This document shows positions 25,546-34,133 of a stretch of 64,000 nt of DNA, in pieces. The notes beneath the pieces are model-generated. The model was not told where the DNA came from and made no database searches. It worked only from the letters and a program-made list of their open reading frames with translations. The stretch's first letter is position 1. The number at the start of each line of letters is the position of its first letter. This DNA comes from DATKMK01 sp035541895 (GTDB lineage: Bacteria; Desulfobacterota; Binatia; HRBIN30; JACQVA1): assembly GCA_035541895.1 (NCBI GenBank), contig DATKMK010000011.1, positions 91,948 through 155,947 on the forward strand, written 5' to 3'. The translations under genes and the position numbers were made by a program.

Positions 25546-25712
25546 ACCAGCGCTGCCGATTGATCGTCAGGCAGATCGATCCCCCGTAGAACGGGCGCGG
25601 GATTGACGAATCCGTCGAACGTCCAGGAAGGTGCCGATGCGGAGTGTGTGCGATTTCGGAAAGAGTCCGCCGAGTCTTTGCCGAGTGGCAACGATGCGAC
25701 GGCGGCGATGCC

Positions 25713-26342
25713 TTATCGTTCGCGCCCACTTTTCCGCGGCGAGCGTGGCCGCGGCGTCCGCCGCGATTCGGTCGGGAACAGCAATCGGTCGACAAGCTCG
25801 CAGATCACGTGCCCGATGAGAATGTGGGTTTCCTGAATGCGTGCGGTTTCGGTGGTGCTCCCGACATTCAGCACCACGTTGGCCTTACGAGCCAGTTGTC
25901 CGCCGCGCCCACCGGTGAATGCGATCGTGCGAACGCCCTGACGGCGGCACGCGGCAACCGCCCGCAAAACGTTCGCGGCATTGCCGCTGGTCGAGATGGC
26001 GATCGCGACGTCACCGGGCCGCGCCAACGCCTCGATCTGTTTCGCGAACACTTCGACGTAGCCGTAGTCGTTGGCGATGCTGGTGAGCGCCGACGTGTCG
26101 GTGGTGAGCGCGATCGCCGCCAACGGCGGCCGTTCGATCTTGAAGCGATTCACGAACTCGGCGGCGATGTGTTGCGCGTCGGCGGCGCTGCCGCCGTTGC
26201 CGAACAGCAATACCTTCCGCCCCTCACGGAGCGTGCTGGCGATCAGTTCGATGGCGCTGCACAGCCGCTCACCGTTCGCACGTATGAACGCGCGCTTGAC
26301 GGCGATACTGTCGGCAAACAGGCGATCGACTTCGTGACGCAT
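25713..26342 (-). CDS. gmhA: Phosphoheptose isomerase GmhA
   Basis: A 209-residue SIS-fold isomerase that converts sedoheptulose 7-phosphate to D-glycero-D-manno-heptose 7-phosphate for the LPS inner core. Signature segments are VLLFGNGGSAADAQHIAAEF, ALTTDTSALTSIANDYGYVE, ISTSGNAANVLRAV and the C-terminal active-site helix ETARIQETHILIGHVICELV with Gln and His. The ATG at 26342 (MRHEVDRLF) matches the family length; longer in-frame starts are unlike the family. The rest of the heptose pathway is not in the window. The 167 nt upstream of the PilZ-like gene, between it and this stop, show no feature. Confidence 0.92.
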   Translation of the reverse strand: MRHEVDRLFADSIAVKRAFIRANGERLCSAIELIASTLREGRKVLLFGNGGSAADAQHIAAEFVNRFKIERPPLAAIALTTDTSALTSIANDYGYVEVFAKQIEALARPGDVAIAISTSGNAANVLRAVAACRRQGVRTIAFTGGRGGQLARKANVVLNVGSTTETARIQETHILIGHVICELVDRLLFPTESRRTPRPRSPRKSGRER

Positions 26343-26461
26343 GTTCAAACGATACACCGAAGGCCGCGTCAGGTCCAAAGTCGCGCGACGACGCGATCGC
26401 AGAATTCGGTTGACTTCGACACCATGCTGCGGCCTTATGGCCGCGGGTTTCCGGTGTCGAG

Positions 26462-29032
26462 GTGGAAACGGTGGCCGCACAGAACGGGCCCCCTGCGTTG
26501 TCGGTGGTCGTTCCGGTGTTCAACGGCGAGAGCTTCATCGCCGCTTCGCTGAGGGATCTTGCAAACTACCTGGCTCGCCGACCGCGATCCGCTGAGGTGA
26601 TTGTCGTCGACGACGGAAGCACTGACGCGACGCCGGAGTTGATCTGTGCCGTTGCCTCGACGCTTCCGGTCCCGGTGACGATCCTGCGCAGTCCCACCAA
26701 CGAAGGGAAAGGCGCGGCGATTCTCCGCGGGATGCAAGCGGCTCGCGGCGTACATCGTATTTTTTTGGACGCCGATTTGGCGTATCCCCCGAGCGAGATT
26801 GAGAAGATTGTGAAGGCGCTCGCAGACGGCGCCGACGTGGCCATCGCCTGCCGCGTCCACGTGTCGTCTCGTGTGACGTTGGCGCCGCTGTTTTTCACCT
26901 ACTACTTTGCGCGCTACTTGGGCGGACGGCTGTTCAACTGGCTTGTGCGCGGGTTGTTGCTGCCCGGCATCGCGGACAGCCAGGCCGGATTGAAGGGATT
27001 TCGTGCGGCCGCGGCCGATCAGTTGTTCAGCGGCTGGCTCCCGCGTGGATTCAATTTTGATTTGGCACTCCTGTTTCGCGCCCGGCGTCTTGCGCTGACG
27101 ATGGCACAAGTCCCGGTCAACTATCGCTCCGAGAGCGAACCGAGCACCGTGCGGGTCGCCCGCGATCTGCTGCGCGCCGTGCGCGACGTCGCGCAGATTC
27201 GGGCTCGGCTCGTAACCGATCGCTTCGAACAGTGGGGCACGGTGCTCGCGGTGTGGCGGAGCAATAGCAAGCAGCACATGCGCGCCGCGATGCAGGCGTC
27301 CGTCGCACTGCCGCTTTTGCTCGTCATCTGCGGGCTGGCGCTGACGACCCTCGTTGTGGGGCGGCTGGCGAACGGCAGCGGGTGGATCGCCGTGGCGAGC
27401 TGGCTGGCGGCGCTGGTTGCCGTCCTGCTGTTGGCCTGGCGGGGTGATCTCTCGCAGCCGGGGCAGCCTGTGCGCTTGTTTTACAGCCGAGCCGAGGGCG
27501 TCGGGTTCTGCGCACTCCTGCTGTGTGGCGCTGCACTGCGCGGGTTGCGGCTGGCCGAGCTTCCCCCGATGCTGCATGGCGACAGCGCGGAATGTGGCCT
27601 CCTCGGGTTGGCGATCTTGCACGGACAAGTTTCCGACGTCTTCGATTTCAGCCCGTGGTACAGCGTGCCGTACCTCAGTTTCGTACCCTATGCGGTCAGC
27701 TTCGCGTTCATGGGCCCCACCGTCGTCGGCTTGCGACTCCCGTCGGTGCTGCCGGGCGTGGCCAGCATGGTGCCGCTGTACTACTTGACGCGCGGGTGGT
27801 TCGGTGTCCGCACGGCCCTGTTGGCGTCGGCGCTATTCGCGTTCTCTCACGGCGCGATTCATTTCAGCCGCATCGGGCTGTGGAACATCCAGGTGCTGTT
27901 CTATGAAGTCACCGCGTTCCTGCTGCTAATTGCGGGCATGCGGCGCGGGCGCCGATCATGGGTAACGGCCGCCGGTATCGTCACCGGATTGGCCTTGTAC
28001 TCGTACACCGGCGGACGCTTGATCCCCGTCGTCGCGGTCGCGTTTCTGCTCAGCCAATTGGTGAGCCAGCAGGCACGCGCGGCGCGCACGGCCGCATACT
28101 ACGCCTGCGGCGTGGTGGTGACGGTGGTGCCGTTGCTGACCAACTACGTCAAGCATCCCGAGGTACTGGAGGCCGATCGCACCGCATCGGTCTGGGTGTT
28201 CGCCGACTTCAACCGACTGCATGTCGAAGCAACTCTGGGCACCACGTCGCCCCCACGCGTGTTGTGGGAGCAGGTCAAGCGTACGCTGGGCGGCTTCGTC
28301 ACTCGCGCCGATCAGAGCGCACAATATGGAACCCAGCAGCCGGCGCTGTCGCCACTCACCGCCGTGCTGGGGCTGATAGGGTTCGTCGTGATGCTGCTTC
28401 ACTGGCGACGTTCGCGGAACCTCTTCGTGCTCTTGTGGCTGATGCTCGGATTGATTCTGGCGAGCGTGCTGGTGATCGATCCGCCGTCGGCAACCCGTCT
28501 GCTCGTGCTGTTTCCGGTTGTCTACATCCTGGCGGCGATCGGTCTCGATGGCCTGCTCACGGTTGCCGGCCGTTGGGGTTCGTGGCGGCAGCCGGAGCTG
28601 ATTGCGGCGGTGTATATCTTGGTGATCGCCCAAGCCGCGGCATTTGATCTTGTCGGATATCGCCGGTTCATCGGGCGGATGAGCGTCATGTCGCGCGAAT
28701 GGGACGTCCTCCAGGCTCTGCAAAAGCTCGGAAGCCGATACGAGTACTACCTTTATACCGGCCCGTTCTTGCTCGCCGACTCGCCGATCTTCCAATTCTT
28801 CTCCGCCGGCACGCGCGCCGTCAGCGGCTTTTCCGAGGCCGATCTGCCAGAGCGCATCAGTCGGGATAGCGCGTTCATTCTCACGCCCGATTTCCGCCGT
28901 GTCGGCTTGACCATCAGCGAGCGCTTCCCCGGCGTCGATCGACAGGTCGTCGATGAGGACGGTGTGCGACAGTTGATCATCTATCGTTGCACCGCGCGCG
29001 ACGGCTGTTCGCGAGGACGGGGGCGACTATGA
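26462..29032 (+). CDS. GT2 glycosyltransferase-GT-C (PMT/ArnT-like) fusion
   Basis: An 856-residue fusion. The N-terminal 245 residues are a GT2 dolichyl/polyprenyl-phosphate sugar synthase (ALSVVVPVFNGESFI, EVIVVDDGSTDATPEL, RIFLDADLAYPPSEI with the DAD metal motif, DSQAGLKGFR). The rest is a polytopic GT-C transferase with a first periplasmic loop AELPPMLHGDSAECGLLGLA carrying the acidic catalytic site, and about 11-12 membrane helices. It could make a lipid-linked sugar and then transfer it. The GTG start at 26462 is inside the region divergent from gmhA. It is the first of four overlapping genes. Confidence 0.88.
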   Translation: METVAAQNGPPALSVVVPVFNGESFIAASLRDLANYLARRPRSAEVIVVDDGSTDATPELICAVASTLPVPVTILRSPTNEGKGAAILRGMQAARGVHRIFLDADLAYPPSEIEKIVKALADGADVAIACRVHVSSRVTLAPLFFTYYFARYLGGRLFNWLVRGLLLPGIADSQAGLKGFRAAAADQLFSGWLPRGFNFDLALLFRARRLALTMAQVPVNYRSESEPSTVRVARDLLRAVRDVAQIRARLVTDRFEQWGTVLAVWRSNSKQHMRAAMQASVALPLLLVICGLALTTLVVGRLANGSGWIAVASWLAALVAVLLLAWRGDLSQPGQPVRLFYSRAEGVGFCALLLCGAALRGLRLAELPPMLHGDSAECGLLGLAILHGQVSDVFDFSPWYSVPYLSFVPYAVSFAFMGPTVVGLRLPSVLPGVASMVPLYYLTRGWFGVRTALLASALFAFSHGAIHFSRIGLWNIQVLFYEVTAFLLLIAGMRRGRRSWVTAAGIVTGLALYSYTGGRLIPVVAVAFLLSQLVSQQARAARTAAYYACGVVVTVVPLLTNYVKHPEVLEADRTASVWVFADFNRLHVEATLGTTSPPRVLWEQVKRTLGGFVTRADQSAQYGTQQPALSPLTAVLGLIGFVVMLLHWRRSRNLFVLLWLMLGLILASVLVIDPPSATRLLVLFPVVYILAAIGLDGLLTVAGRWGSWRQPELIAAVYILVIAQAAAFDLVGYRRFIGRMSVMSREWDVLQALQKLGSRYEYYLYTGPFLLADSPIFQFFSAGTRAVSGFSEADLPERISRDSAFILTPDFRRVGLTISERFPGVDRQVVDEDGVRQLIIYRCTARDGCSRGRGRL

Positions 29033-29886
29033 GACGAACGGGTGCGCGTGCCGTGGTGATCACGAGCGGTCTGTTGGTGCTCCTGTCGACCGCGCTTGCG
29101 CGCGCGGACAGCGACGCGACGGACGCGCTGCTGCGCGCCGGTCGCTATCGGGAAGCCTACGAGGCGGCGATTGGGAGCGGCAAGTCCGACGCGGTGGCGG
29201 CGTTGGCGCAGACCGCGCGCAGTCTTCTTGCTGTGTCCCTGCAGAGTACCGACTCCTACCAACAGTGGTTCGCGTTGCGCGCGACGCAGCCGCTGAACGA
29301 CAAACAGTTGGCCGACAAGGTACGCGCCCTGGCGCGTTCGGATGATCGCTACGTGCGGTCGCTCGCCATCGAAGCGCTCGCCGCCTTGGACCCGGCCGGC
29401 AATCGCGATGAGCTCTTGGCCGCGCTCGATTCTCCTTTTCGTTCGGTGCGGCTGCGCGCGTTGCGCGGGCTCGTGACCCTCAAGGATCCGGCGCTCGCCG
29501 AACGATTCACCGAGGTGTTGAGCAGCGACGCCGACCCTGATCTGCGGGCGTTCGCCGGCCGCGGACTGGCCGAGATGGGCGGTCCGGTCGCGACGGCCGG
29601 ACTCTACCGCGCGTTGGACGATCCCATCGGGGCCGTGCAGGAGGAAGCCGTGCGTGCGCTGGTGACGTTGCACGATCCCGGCATCGGCGACGTCATGCGC
29701 CGCCGACTCGCCGATCATCCGCTCGAAATGCGCGTGCGTATCGTGCGTTTGGCCGGACTGGTTCCCGACCGCGAATTAGTCCGCGACCTCGGTCCGTTCC
29801 TTGCCGATTCCAACCCCGAAGTCCGAGCCTACGCTGCGGGCGCGGTTCTTTCGATTCTCGAGCACACCCAGCGGCCTAAACGTTGA
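29029..29886 (+). CDS. Exported HEAT-repeat protein
   Basis: A 285-residue protein with a signal peptide (AVVITSGLLVLLSTALARA) and at least five HEAT/PBS-lyase-type repeats: RSLAIEALAALDPAGNRDEL, RLRALRGLVTLKDPALAERF, LRAFAGRGLAEMGGPVATAG, EEAVRALVTLHDPGIGDVMR, VRAYAAGAVLSILEH. Such repeats act as protein-binding scaffolds; the pattern of short paired helices is clear. It overlaps the GT fusion stop (ATGA) and the next methyltransferase start (TGATG). It is probably a periplasmic accessory of the glycan operon; the partner is unknown. Confidence 0.78.
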   Translation: MRRTGARAVVITSGLLVLLSTALARADSDATDALLRAGRYREAYEAAIGSGKSDAVAALAQTARSLLAVSLQSTDSYQQWFALRATQPLNDKQLADKVRALARSDDRYVRSLAIEALAALDPAGNRDELLAALDSPFRSVRLRALRGLVTLKDPALAERFTEVLSSDADPDLRAFAGRGLAEMGGPVATAGLYRALDDPIGAVQEEAVRALVTLHDPGIGDVMRRRLADHPLEMRVRIVRLAGLVPDRELVRDLGPFLADSNPEVRAYAAGAVLSILEHTQRPKR

Positions 29887-30503
29887 TGGCGACCCAAGCG
29901 GTTATTCGCCATTTCGAGCGCGTGGCCCTCGACTACCCGCATCTGCGCGAACGGTGGCCGCTCGGTCGTTGGCGGCGGCATGAAGAGCATGCCGTGGCGG
30001 CGCTCGCGCAGATCGCGCCCGGCGAGCGCGTGCTCGACGTCGGCTGCGGCGACGGAGTTACGCTGACCTGGTTGGCGCGGGTGGGCGCGCGAGCGGTCGG
30101 CGTCGACGTCACGCGGCCGATGGCCGCGCACTGCCGGCGCCGTGGCTTCGATGTGTGTGTGCAAGACATGGAGCGGCTGGGGTTTCGCGCGTGCTTCGAT
30201 TGGGTGCTGTGCATCGGCGCGATGGAGTTCACCGCCCAGCCGGTGCTAGCGGTGCAGTCGTTCGCCACGTGCCTGCGACCCAGCGGCCGATTGGCGCTGC
30301 TCTTTCCACGGCGCAACCTGCTGGGCGGTCTGTACGCCGCGTACCATCGGACGCACGGGATTCGCGCACGGCGGTTTTCCCGCGAGGAGATCACCGGCTT
30401 GCTGAGGGTCGTGGGGCTTGAAGTCGAGGCCTGGCGGGATTGTGCATTGTCGAGTGTATGCCGGGCGCGGCAGGCTGGCGCGGACGGCGCGAGGCCAACG
30501 TGA
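29886..30503 (+). CDS. Class I SAM-dependent methyltransferase
   Basis: A 205-residue cytoplasmic methyltransferase. Motif I is GERVLDVGCGDGVTLTWLAR with acidic residue GVDV at the end of strand 2. Motif II/III segments follow (FDWVLCIGAMEFT, LRPSGRLALLFPRRN), as in UbiE/Methyltransf_11 proteins. The substrate is not deducible; its place between glycosyltransferase and deacetylase genes suggests a lipid or glycan intermediate. The ATG at 29886 overlaps the HEAT gene stop; a TTG at 29883 is possible. It ends in GTGA shared with the deacetylase start. Confidence 0.82.
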   Translation: MATQAVIRHFERVALDYPHLRERWPLGRWRRHEEHAVAALAQIAPGERVLDVGCGDGVTLTWLARVGARAVGVDVTRPMAAHCRRRGFDVCVQDMERLGFRACFDWVLCIGAMEFTAQPVLAVQSFATCLRPSGRLALLFPRRNLLGGLYAAYHRTHGIRARRFSREEITGLLRVVGLEVEAWRDCALSSVCRARQAGADGARPT

Positions 30504-31339
30504 AACCGTTCTTGCTCACCTTCGACGTCGAGGAATTCGACTTGCCAGTCGAGTTGGGGCATCAGCTCGACATCGATCAGCAACTCGGGGTGACCGAAGA
30601 AGGTTTGGAAAAGATCCTGCCACTGCTCGCCAAGCATACAGTGGTCTCGACCTTTTTCGTCACGGCCCAGTTCGCTCGCGCGCGGCCCGATGCGGTCCGC
30701 GCGATCACGGCCGCAGGCCACGAAGTCGCGTGCCACGGACTGACGCACCGGGACGACTATAATGCGCTTGCTCGCGAAGTCGCGACCCAGCGACTGCGGA
30801 CGGCACGGTCGATCCTCGCCGAGGTGAGCGGCCGTGAAATCGGCGGACTACGTACGCCGCGCTTCCAGTCATGCGCGTGCAGCATCATGCGCGACGCTGG
30901 CTTCACCTATGACGCGTCGGCTCATCCAACCTTGATCCCGGGGCGATACAACGGATTGCGGCTGTCGCGTTCACCGTGGTGGGACGAAGGTATCCTGCGC
31001 GTGCCGATTTCCGTGCTACCGGCGATTCGGCTGCCGATATCGTGGTTGTGGTATCGCACGCTCGGTCCATGGCTGGGAACGCTTGGTGGCCGCGCCGCCT
31101 GTTTTGGCGCCCCCTACTTGCACGTATACTTCCATCCGTGGGAGGCGATCGACATTCGGCGCTTTGGCGTTCCGCGCGCGCTGGCCGTGCGCACCGGCGA
31201 TAGGTTCATCGACGCCCTGGATTATTTGGTTGCGTGGGCGAAGCTGCACTTCACTCGGTCAACCGTGGGGGACTTCGTTAACGCGTACTGCGTCGCGGTT
31301 GATGGCGTCGCGACACCCGTATCGCTCTCGACGCGTTGA
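30500..31339 (+). CDS. Polysaccharide deacetylase (NodB-like)
   Basis: A 279-residue carbohydrate esterase 4-like protein. Motif 1 reads LLTFDVEEFD, with the DVEE form instead of the common DDG. Motif 2 is ACHGLTHRDDYN, with the His pair, and motif 3 is LRTPRFQ. The DVE type occurs in exopolysaccharide-linked deacetylases (XrtA-type loci), which fits the operon. No signal peptide is seen. The GTG at 30500 overlaps the methyltransferase stop (GTGA) and has GAGG upstream; an ATG at 30440 would only extend into the previous gene. Last gene of the glycan operon. Confidence 0.85.
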   Translation: MKPFLLTFDVEEFDLPVELGHQLDIDQQLGVTEEGLEKILPLLAKHTVVSTFFVTAQFARARPDAVRAITAAGHEVACHGLTHRDDYNALAREVATQRLRTARSILAEVSGREIGGLRTPRFQSCACSIMRDAGFTYDASAHPTLIPGRYNGLRLSRSPWWDEGILRVPISVLPAIRLPISWLWYRTLGPWLGTLGGRAACFGAPYLHVYFHPWEAIDIRRFGVPRALAVRTGDRFIDALDYLVAWAKLHFTRSTVGDFVNAYCVAVDGVATPVSLSTR

Positions 31340-31344
31340 CAAGC

Positions 31345-31368
31345 CGGAACGCTTCTCCTATCGTTCCG
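31345..31368 (+). terminator. Possible terminator hairpin after glycan operon
   Basis: CGGAACG (31345-31351) pairs with CGTTCCG (31362-31368) around a 10-nt loop, 6 nt after the deacetylase stop and before tRNA-Gly. There is no U-tract, so termination is only suggested by position. Confidence 0.3.
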
Positions 31369-31389
31369 ACCGTTGCAGCTCCCACCTGT

Positions 31390-31465
<76 letters not shown>

Positions 31466-31666
31466 TTCCAAACGATTCTCAGGATTTCTGCGCGCTCGGA
31501 CAAGGTTCCCAGGTTCCAGTGCTGGGCTGGACTTCACCGCCGAGTGGACGCTCAGCTTTGCGGCCGGCGCCACCAATGTGCCATGTGTATTCTTCAGTTC
31601 CACCCAGGCTTCATCCCCACGCGGATCACCCATTGCTCTCGTCGGTGATTGTGATATGCGCTAAAC

Positions 31667-31686
31667 GCTTCGCAATTTTGCGAAGC
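31667..31686 (+). promoter_or_regulatory. Palindrome upstream of the toxin gene, likely operator
   Basis: GCTTCGCA-ATTT-TGCGAAGC is a perfect 8-bp inverted repeat 17 nt before the TTG start of the toxin gene. Type II toxin-antitoxin operons are usually autoregulated by antitoxin binding such palindromes near the promoter. A GATATG-like -10 lies just upstream. The operator role is inferred from position. Confidence 0.5.
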
Positions 31687-31703
31687 TGCGTGGAGGTTCG
31701 TGG

Positions 31704-32081
31704 TTGCCGAGAATCGAGGTTGTTTTCTTCCGCGAGAACGATGGAAGCGTGGCGCTCGTCGACTGGTTTGCCGCGCTGCCGCCGGTGGCACGCGCCAAGT
31801 GCCAAGTTCGTCTCGAGCGGCTTGAGGAACTCGGCCATGAGTTGCGCCGACCTGAGGCAGACTATCTCCGTGACGGCATCTACGAGCTACGCGCCAAGCA
31901 CGCTGGGGTGAACTATCGCATGTTGTACTTCTTCCACGGGCGCGCCGCGGCAATTGTCTCTCACGGCATCATGAAACAACAAGCCGAGGTTCCGCCCAAA
32001 GACATCGAGAAGGCCGTCCAGCGAAAAGTGGCGTTCGAAGCTCACCCGCAACGACACACGTTCATTCCGCCGGAGGATTGA
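31704..32081 (+). CDS. RelE/HigB-type toxin (Gp49-like)
   Basis: A 125-residue toxin of the RelE/ParE superfamily, Gp49/HigB-like branch, expected to cleave mRNA on the ribosome. Typical segments are VDWFAALPPVARAKCQVRLE, LEELGHELRRPEADYLRDGI with YELR, NYRMLYFFHGRAAAIVSHGI and MKQQAEVPPKDIEKAVQRK. The TTG start has a perfect GGAGG with 7-nt spacing. Toxin-first order, 3 nt before the antitoxin gene, fits higBA-type modules. It is one of two genes in the tRNA-Gly island. Confidence 0.88.
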   Translation: MPRIEVVFFRENDGSVALVDWFAALPPVARAKCQVRLERLEELGHELRRPEADYLRDGIYELRAKHAGVNYRMLYFFHGRAAAIVSHGIMKQQAEVPPKDIEKAVQRKVAFEAHPQRHTFIPPED

Positions 32082-32084
32082 CCC

Positions 32085-32408
32085 ATGACCAAGAGAAAGA
32101 ACACCTCAGCTGCGCTCCAGTATGTCCACCGTCGCTTCTTCGCCGGACGCCCCAAGCGTTTGGCGGAGCTGGAGGAGGCCCGCGCCAGCGCAGAGGTCGG
32201 CCGCAAAGTCTACGAGCTACGCACGAAGGCAAAGCTGACACAGAAGGAACTTGCCGCCCGAGTAGGCACCACACCGTCCGTCATCTCGCGACTTGAAGAC
32301 GACGACTACGAGGGTCACTCGTTGGCCATGCTGCATCGCATCGCCACAGCCCTCAACAAGCGAGTCGAAATCCGATTCGTGCCGCTCAAAGGCAAGCGTG
32401 CCGCGTGA
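32085..32408 (+). CDS. XRE-family antitoxin (HigA-like)
   Basis: A 107-residue protein whose C-terminal half is a helix-turn-helix domain: VGRKVYELRTKAKLTQKELA, ARVGTTPSVISRLEDDDYEG, LAMLHRIATALNKRVEIRFV. The N-terminal 35 residues are basic and helical and probably bind the toxin. It neutralises the upstream toxin and represses the operon. GGAGG sits at the toxin gene end just before the ATG. With the toxin it could stabilise the island against loss. Confidence 0.88.
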   Translation: MTKRKNTSAALQYVHRRFFAGRPKRLAELEEARASAEVGRKVYELRTKAKLTQKELAARVGTTPSVISRLEDDDYEGHSLAMLHRIATALNKRVEIRFVPLKGKRAA

Positions 32409-32513
32409 GTAACTCGAACGTCCGCGGATTCACCGTCGCTCAATTTACGAGAGCCTGCCGTTTGCAAACTCGGGCTGGGAACCGTCCGATGGTTTCGGGC
32501 TTCGACGGGATCT

Positions 32514-32532
32514 TTCGGGACAATTCGGGACA
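32514..32532 (+). repeat. TTCGGGACA direct repeats near attR
   Basis: TTCGGGACA occurs at 32514-32522 and 32524-32532, one helical turn (10 bp) apart and about 80 nt from attR. Short direct repeats like this near an attachment site can be arm-type recombinase binding sites. The rest of 32409-32612 shows no gene. Confidence 0.4.
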
Positions 32533-32612
32533 GCGATCGATCCTGGGCGATCATCCGAAACAGCTACTTCTTCCCTGATTTTCGCGGCTTTCCGCGTCGC
32601 CGCTTCCCGGGG

Positions 32613-32658
32613 TTCCCAAGCTGGACGTCGCCGGTTCGACCCCGGTCGCCCGCTCTTT
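32613..32658 (+). repeat. attR, right copy of 46-bp tRNA-derived repeat
   Basis: Identical over 46 nt to 31420-31465. It contains the tRNA-Gly 3' half without the 5' acceptor strand, D-arm and 5' anticodon stem, so it is not a functional tRNA. After it, about 97 nt precede the phosphofructokinase stop without any feature. Confidence 0.88.
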
Positions 32659-32755
32659 GTCTACTCTCGTTGGGCAACCAAAGCGCGCAATCGTGAACAA
32701 TCGAGGACATCCGAAGGGCGGCGGCACATGGCTTTTCGACCTTTTGCTCAGCGCA

Positions 32756-34069
32756 TCAGCTCATCGTCGCCGGCTGTCCCGTCGCTTCGAGCACGCGCTG
32801 CCAGACCAGGTCTTGCGGGTCGAGCTGGCCGCGCTGCGCGACTACCAGCGGGATCGGTACGTGGGTGAAGTGCTGGTTCCAATACCCGACCATCATGTTG
32901 GTGCGCCCGGCCATGCCGGCGTGCACGGCATGCTGCCCGAGCGCGAGACAGAACTCGGCGTCGATCGAGTTCGCGGGCTGACTGCGAATGCTGTAGCTGG
33001 GGTCGAAGTAGCGGATGGTCACCTCGGTCTGGCGCGCAGCGAAGTACTCGGCGATTTGATCCTTCAGAAACGTGCCGATGTCGCCGAGCTTCACATTGCC
33101 CGACGCGTCGTGCTGGTTGTCGTCGGGCCGCCGGACTAACTCCTGGCCTGCGCCCTCGGCCACCACGATCACCGCGTGATGCTTGCGTTCGAGCCGGTGT
33201 TCGAGTGCGCGGAGCAGGCCCGCGTGGCCATCGAGCACAAACGGTACTTCCGGAACGAGACAAAAGTTCACGTCGCAACTGGCGAGGGTTGCATGCGCGG
33301 CGATGAAGCCGGAGTGCCGGCCCATCAACTTGACCAACCCGATGCCGTTCCACGCGCCGAGCGCTTCCTGATGCGCGCTGTTGATGACCGCTCGCGCCGC
33401 TTCCACCGCGGTGGCGAATCCGAAGCTGCGCGCGATCCACGGAATGTCGTTGTCGATCGTCTTGGGAACGCCGATGACACTGATGCGCCGGCCACGCCGG
33501 GCGATCTCCGTGCTCAGCGCACTGGCGCCGCGTAGCGTTCCATCGCCGCCGATCACGAACAGGATCCCGATCCGGTCTTGTTCGAGGGTATCGACCATGT
33601 CCGCGACATCTTGTGGTCCGCGCGATGAGCCGAGAATCGTGCCGCCGAATTCGTGAATGCGATCGACCGACTCGGGGGTGAGCATCATCGGCTCGTAACC
33701 CCGCTGCGACGCGAGGCCCGCATAGCCGTAACGGAACCCGCGCACGCCGCTGACGCCGAAGGTGTAGGTCAGCGTCAAGACGATCGAGCGAATCACGTTG
33801 TTGATACCCGGACACAGCCCGCCGCAGGTCACGATGCCGCACGCCACCGTTGCGGGATTGAAGTAGATCGTCTCCCGCAAGCCGGCCGGCTCGAACGCCG
33901 GCAACGGCTGCCCGGATTGGACACACGCCTGCAAATCCGCCGCATCCGCGGAGAGGACGATGCCGCGCGCCTCATCGATGAACGGCATCGTTGCGCTGCG
34001 ACGCGGAACCGGAATCTCACAGCGTCCCAACGTCGACACCTTCAGGTCTTTAGGACTGGGAAAGTTCAT
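32756..34069 (-). CDS. 6-phosphofructokinase, long type
   Basis: A 437-residue cytoplasmic PFK with an extended N-terminus. Landmarks are GIVTCGGLCPGINNVIR, GFRYGYAGL, the nucleotide site VIGGDGTLRGA, PKTIDNDIPW around the catalytic Asp, and LMGRHSGFIAAHATLA. The residue after GGD is Gly, as in ATP-using enzymes, whereas PPi enzymes have GGDD. The Lys in PKTIDND is typical of the PPi/plant/trypanosome branch. ATP use is therefore likely but not certain. The ATG at 34069 has GGAGTCTC upstream. The start codon shares CATG with an in-frame ATG on the other strand. Confidence 0.9.
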   Translation of the reverse strand: MNFPSPKDLKVSTLGRCEIPVPRRSATMPFIDEARGIVLSADAADLQACVQSGQPLPAFEPAGLRETIYFNPATVACGIVTCGGLCPGINNVIRSIVLTLTYTFGVSGVRGFRYGYAGLASQRGYEPMMLTPESVDRIHEFGGTILGSSRGPQDVADMVDTLEQDRIGILFVIGGDGTLRGASALSTEIARRGRRISVIGVPKTIDNDIPWIARSFGFATAVEAARAVINSAHQEALGAWNGIGLVKLMGRHSGFIAAHATLASCDVNFCLVPEVPFVLDGHAGLLRALEHRLERKHHAVIVVAEGAGQELVRRPDDNQHDASGNVKLGDIGTFLKDQIAEYFAARQTEVTIRYFDPSYSIRSQPANSIDAEFCLALGQHAVHAGMAGRTNMMVGYWNQHFTHVPIPLVVAQRGQLDPQDLVWQRVLEATGQPATMS

Positions 34070-34133
34070 GGAGAGACTCCCTGGCGGCCTTGTAGCATAC
34101 GACATAGGATCGTGCGCGGGTGAGGTTGTTGCC

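Noticed and set aside
31466..32612. Integrase or recombinase gene inside the tRNA-Gly island
   Set aside because: All frames were considered; only the toxin and antitoxin have recognisable sequence.
32613..32658. Second tRNA-Gly gene
   Set aside because: Only the 3' half is present; the 5' acceptor strand, D-arm and 5' anticodon stem are missing.
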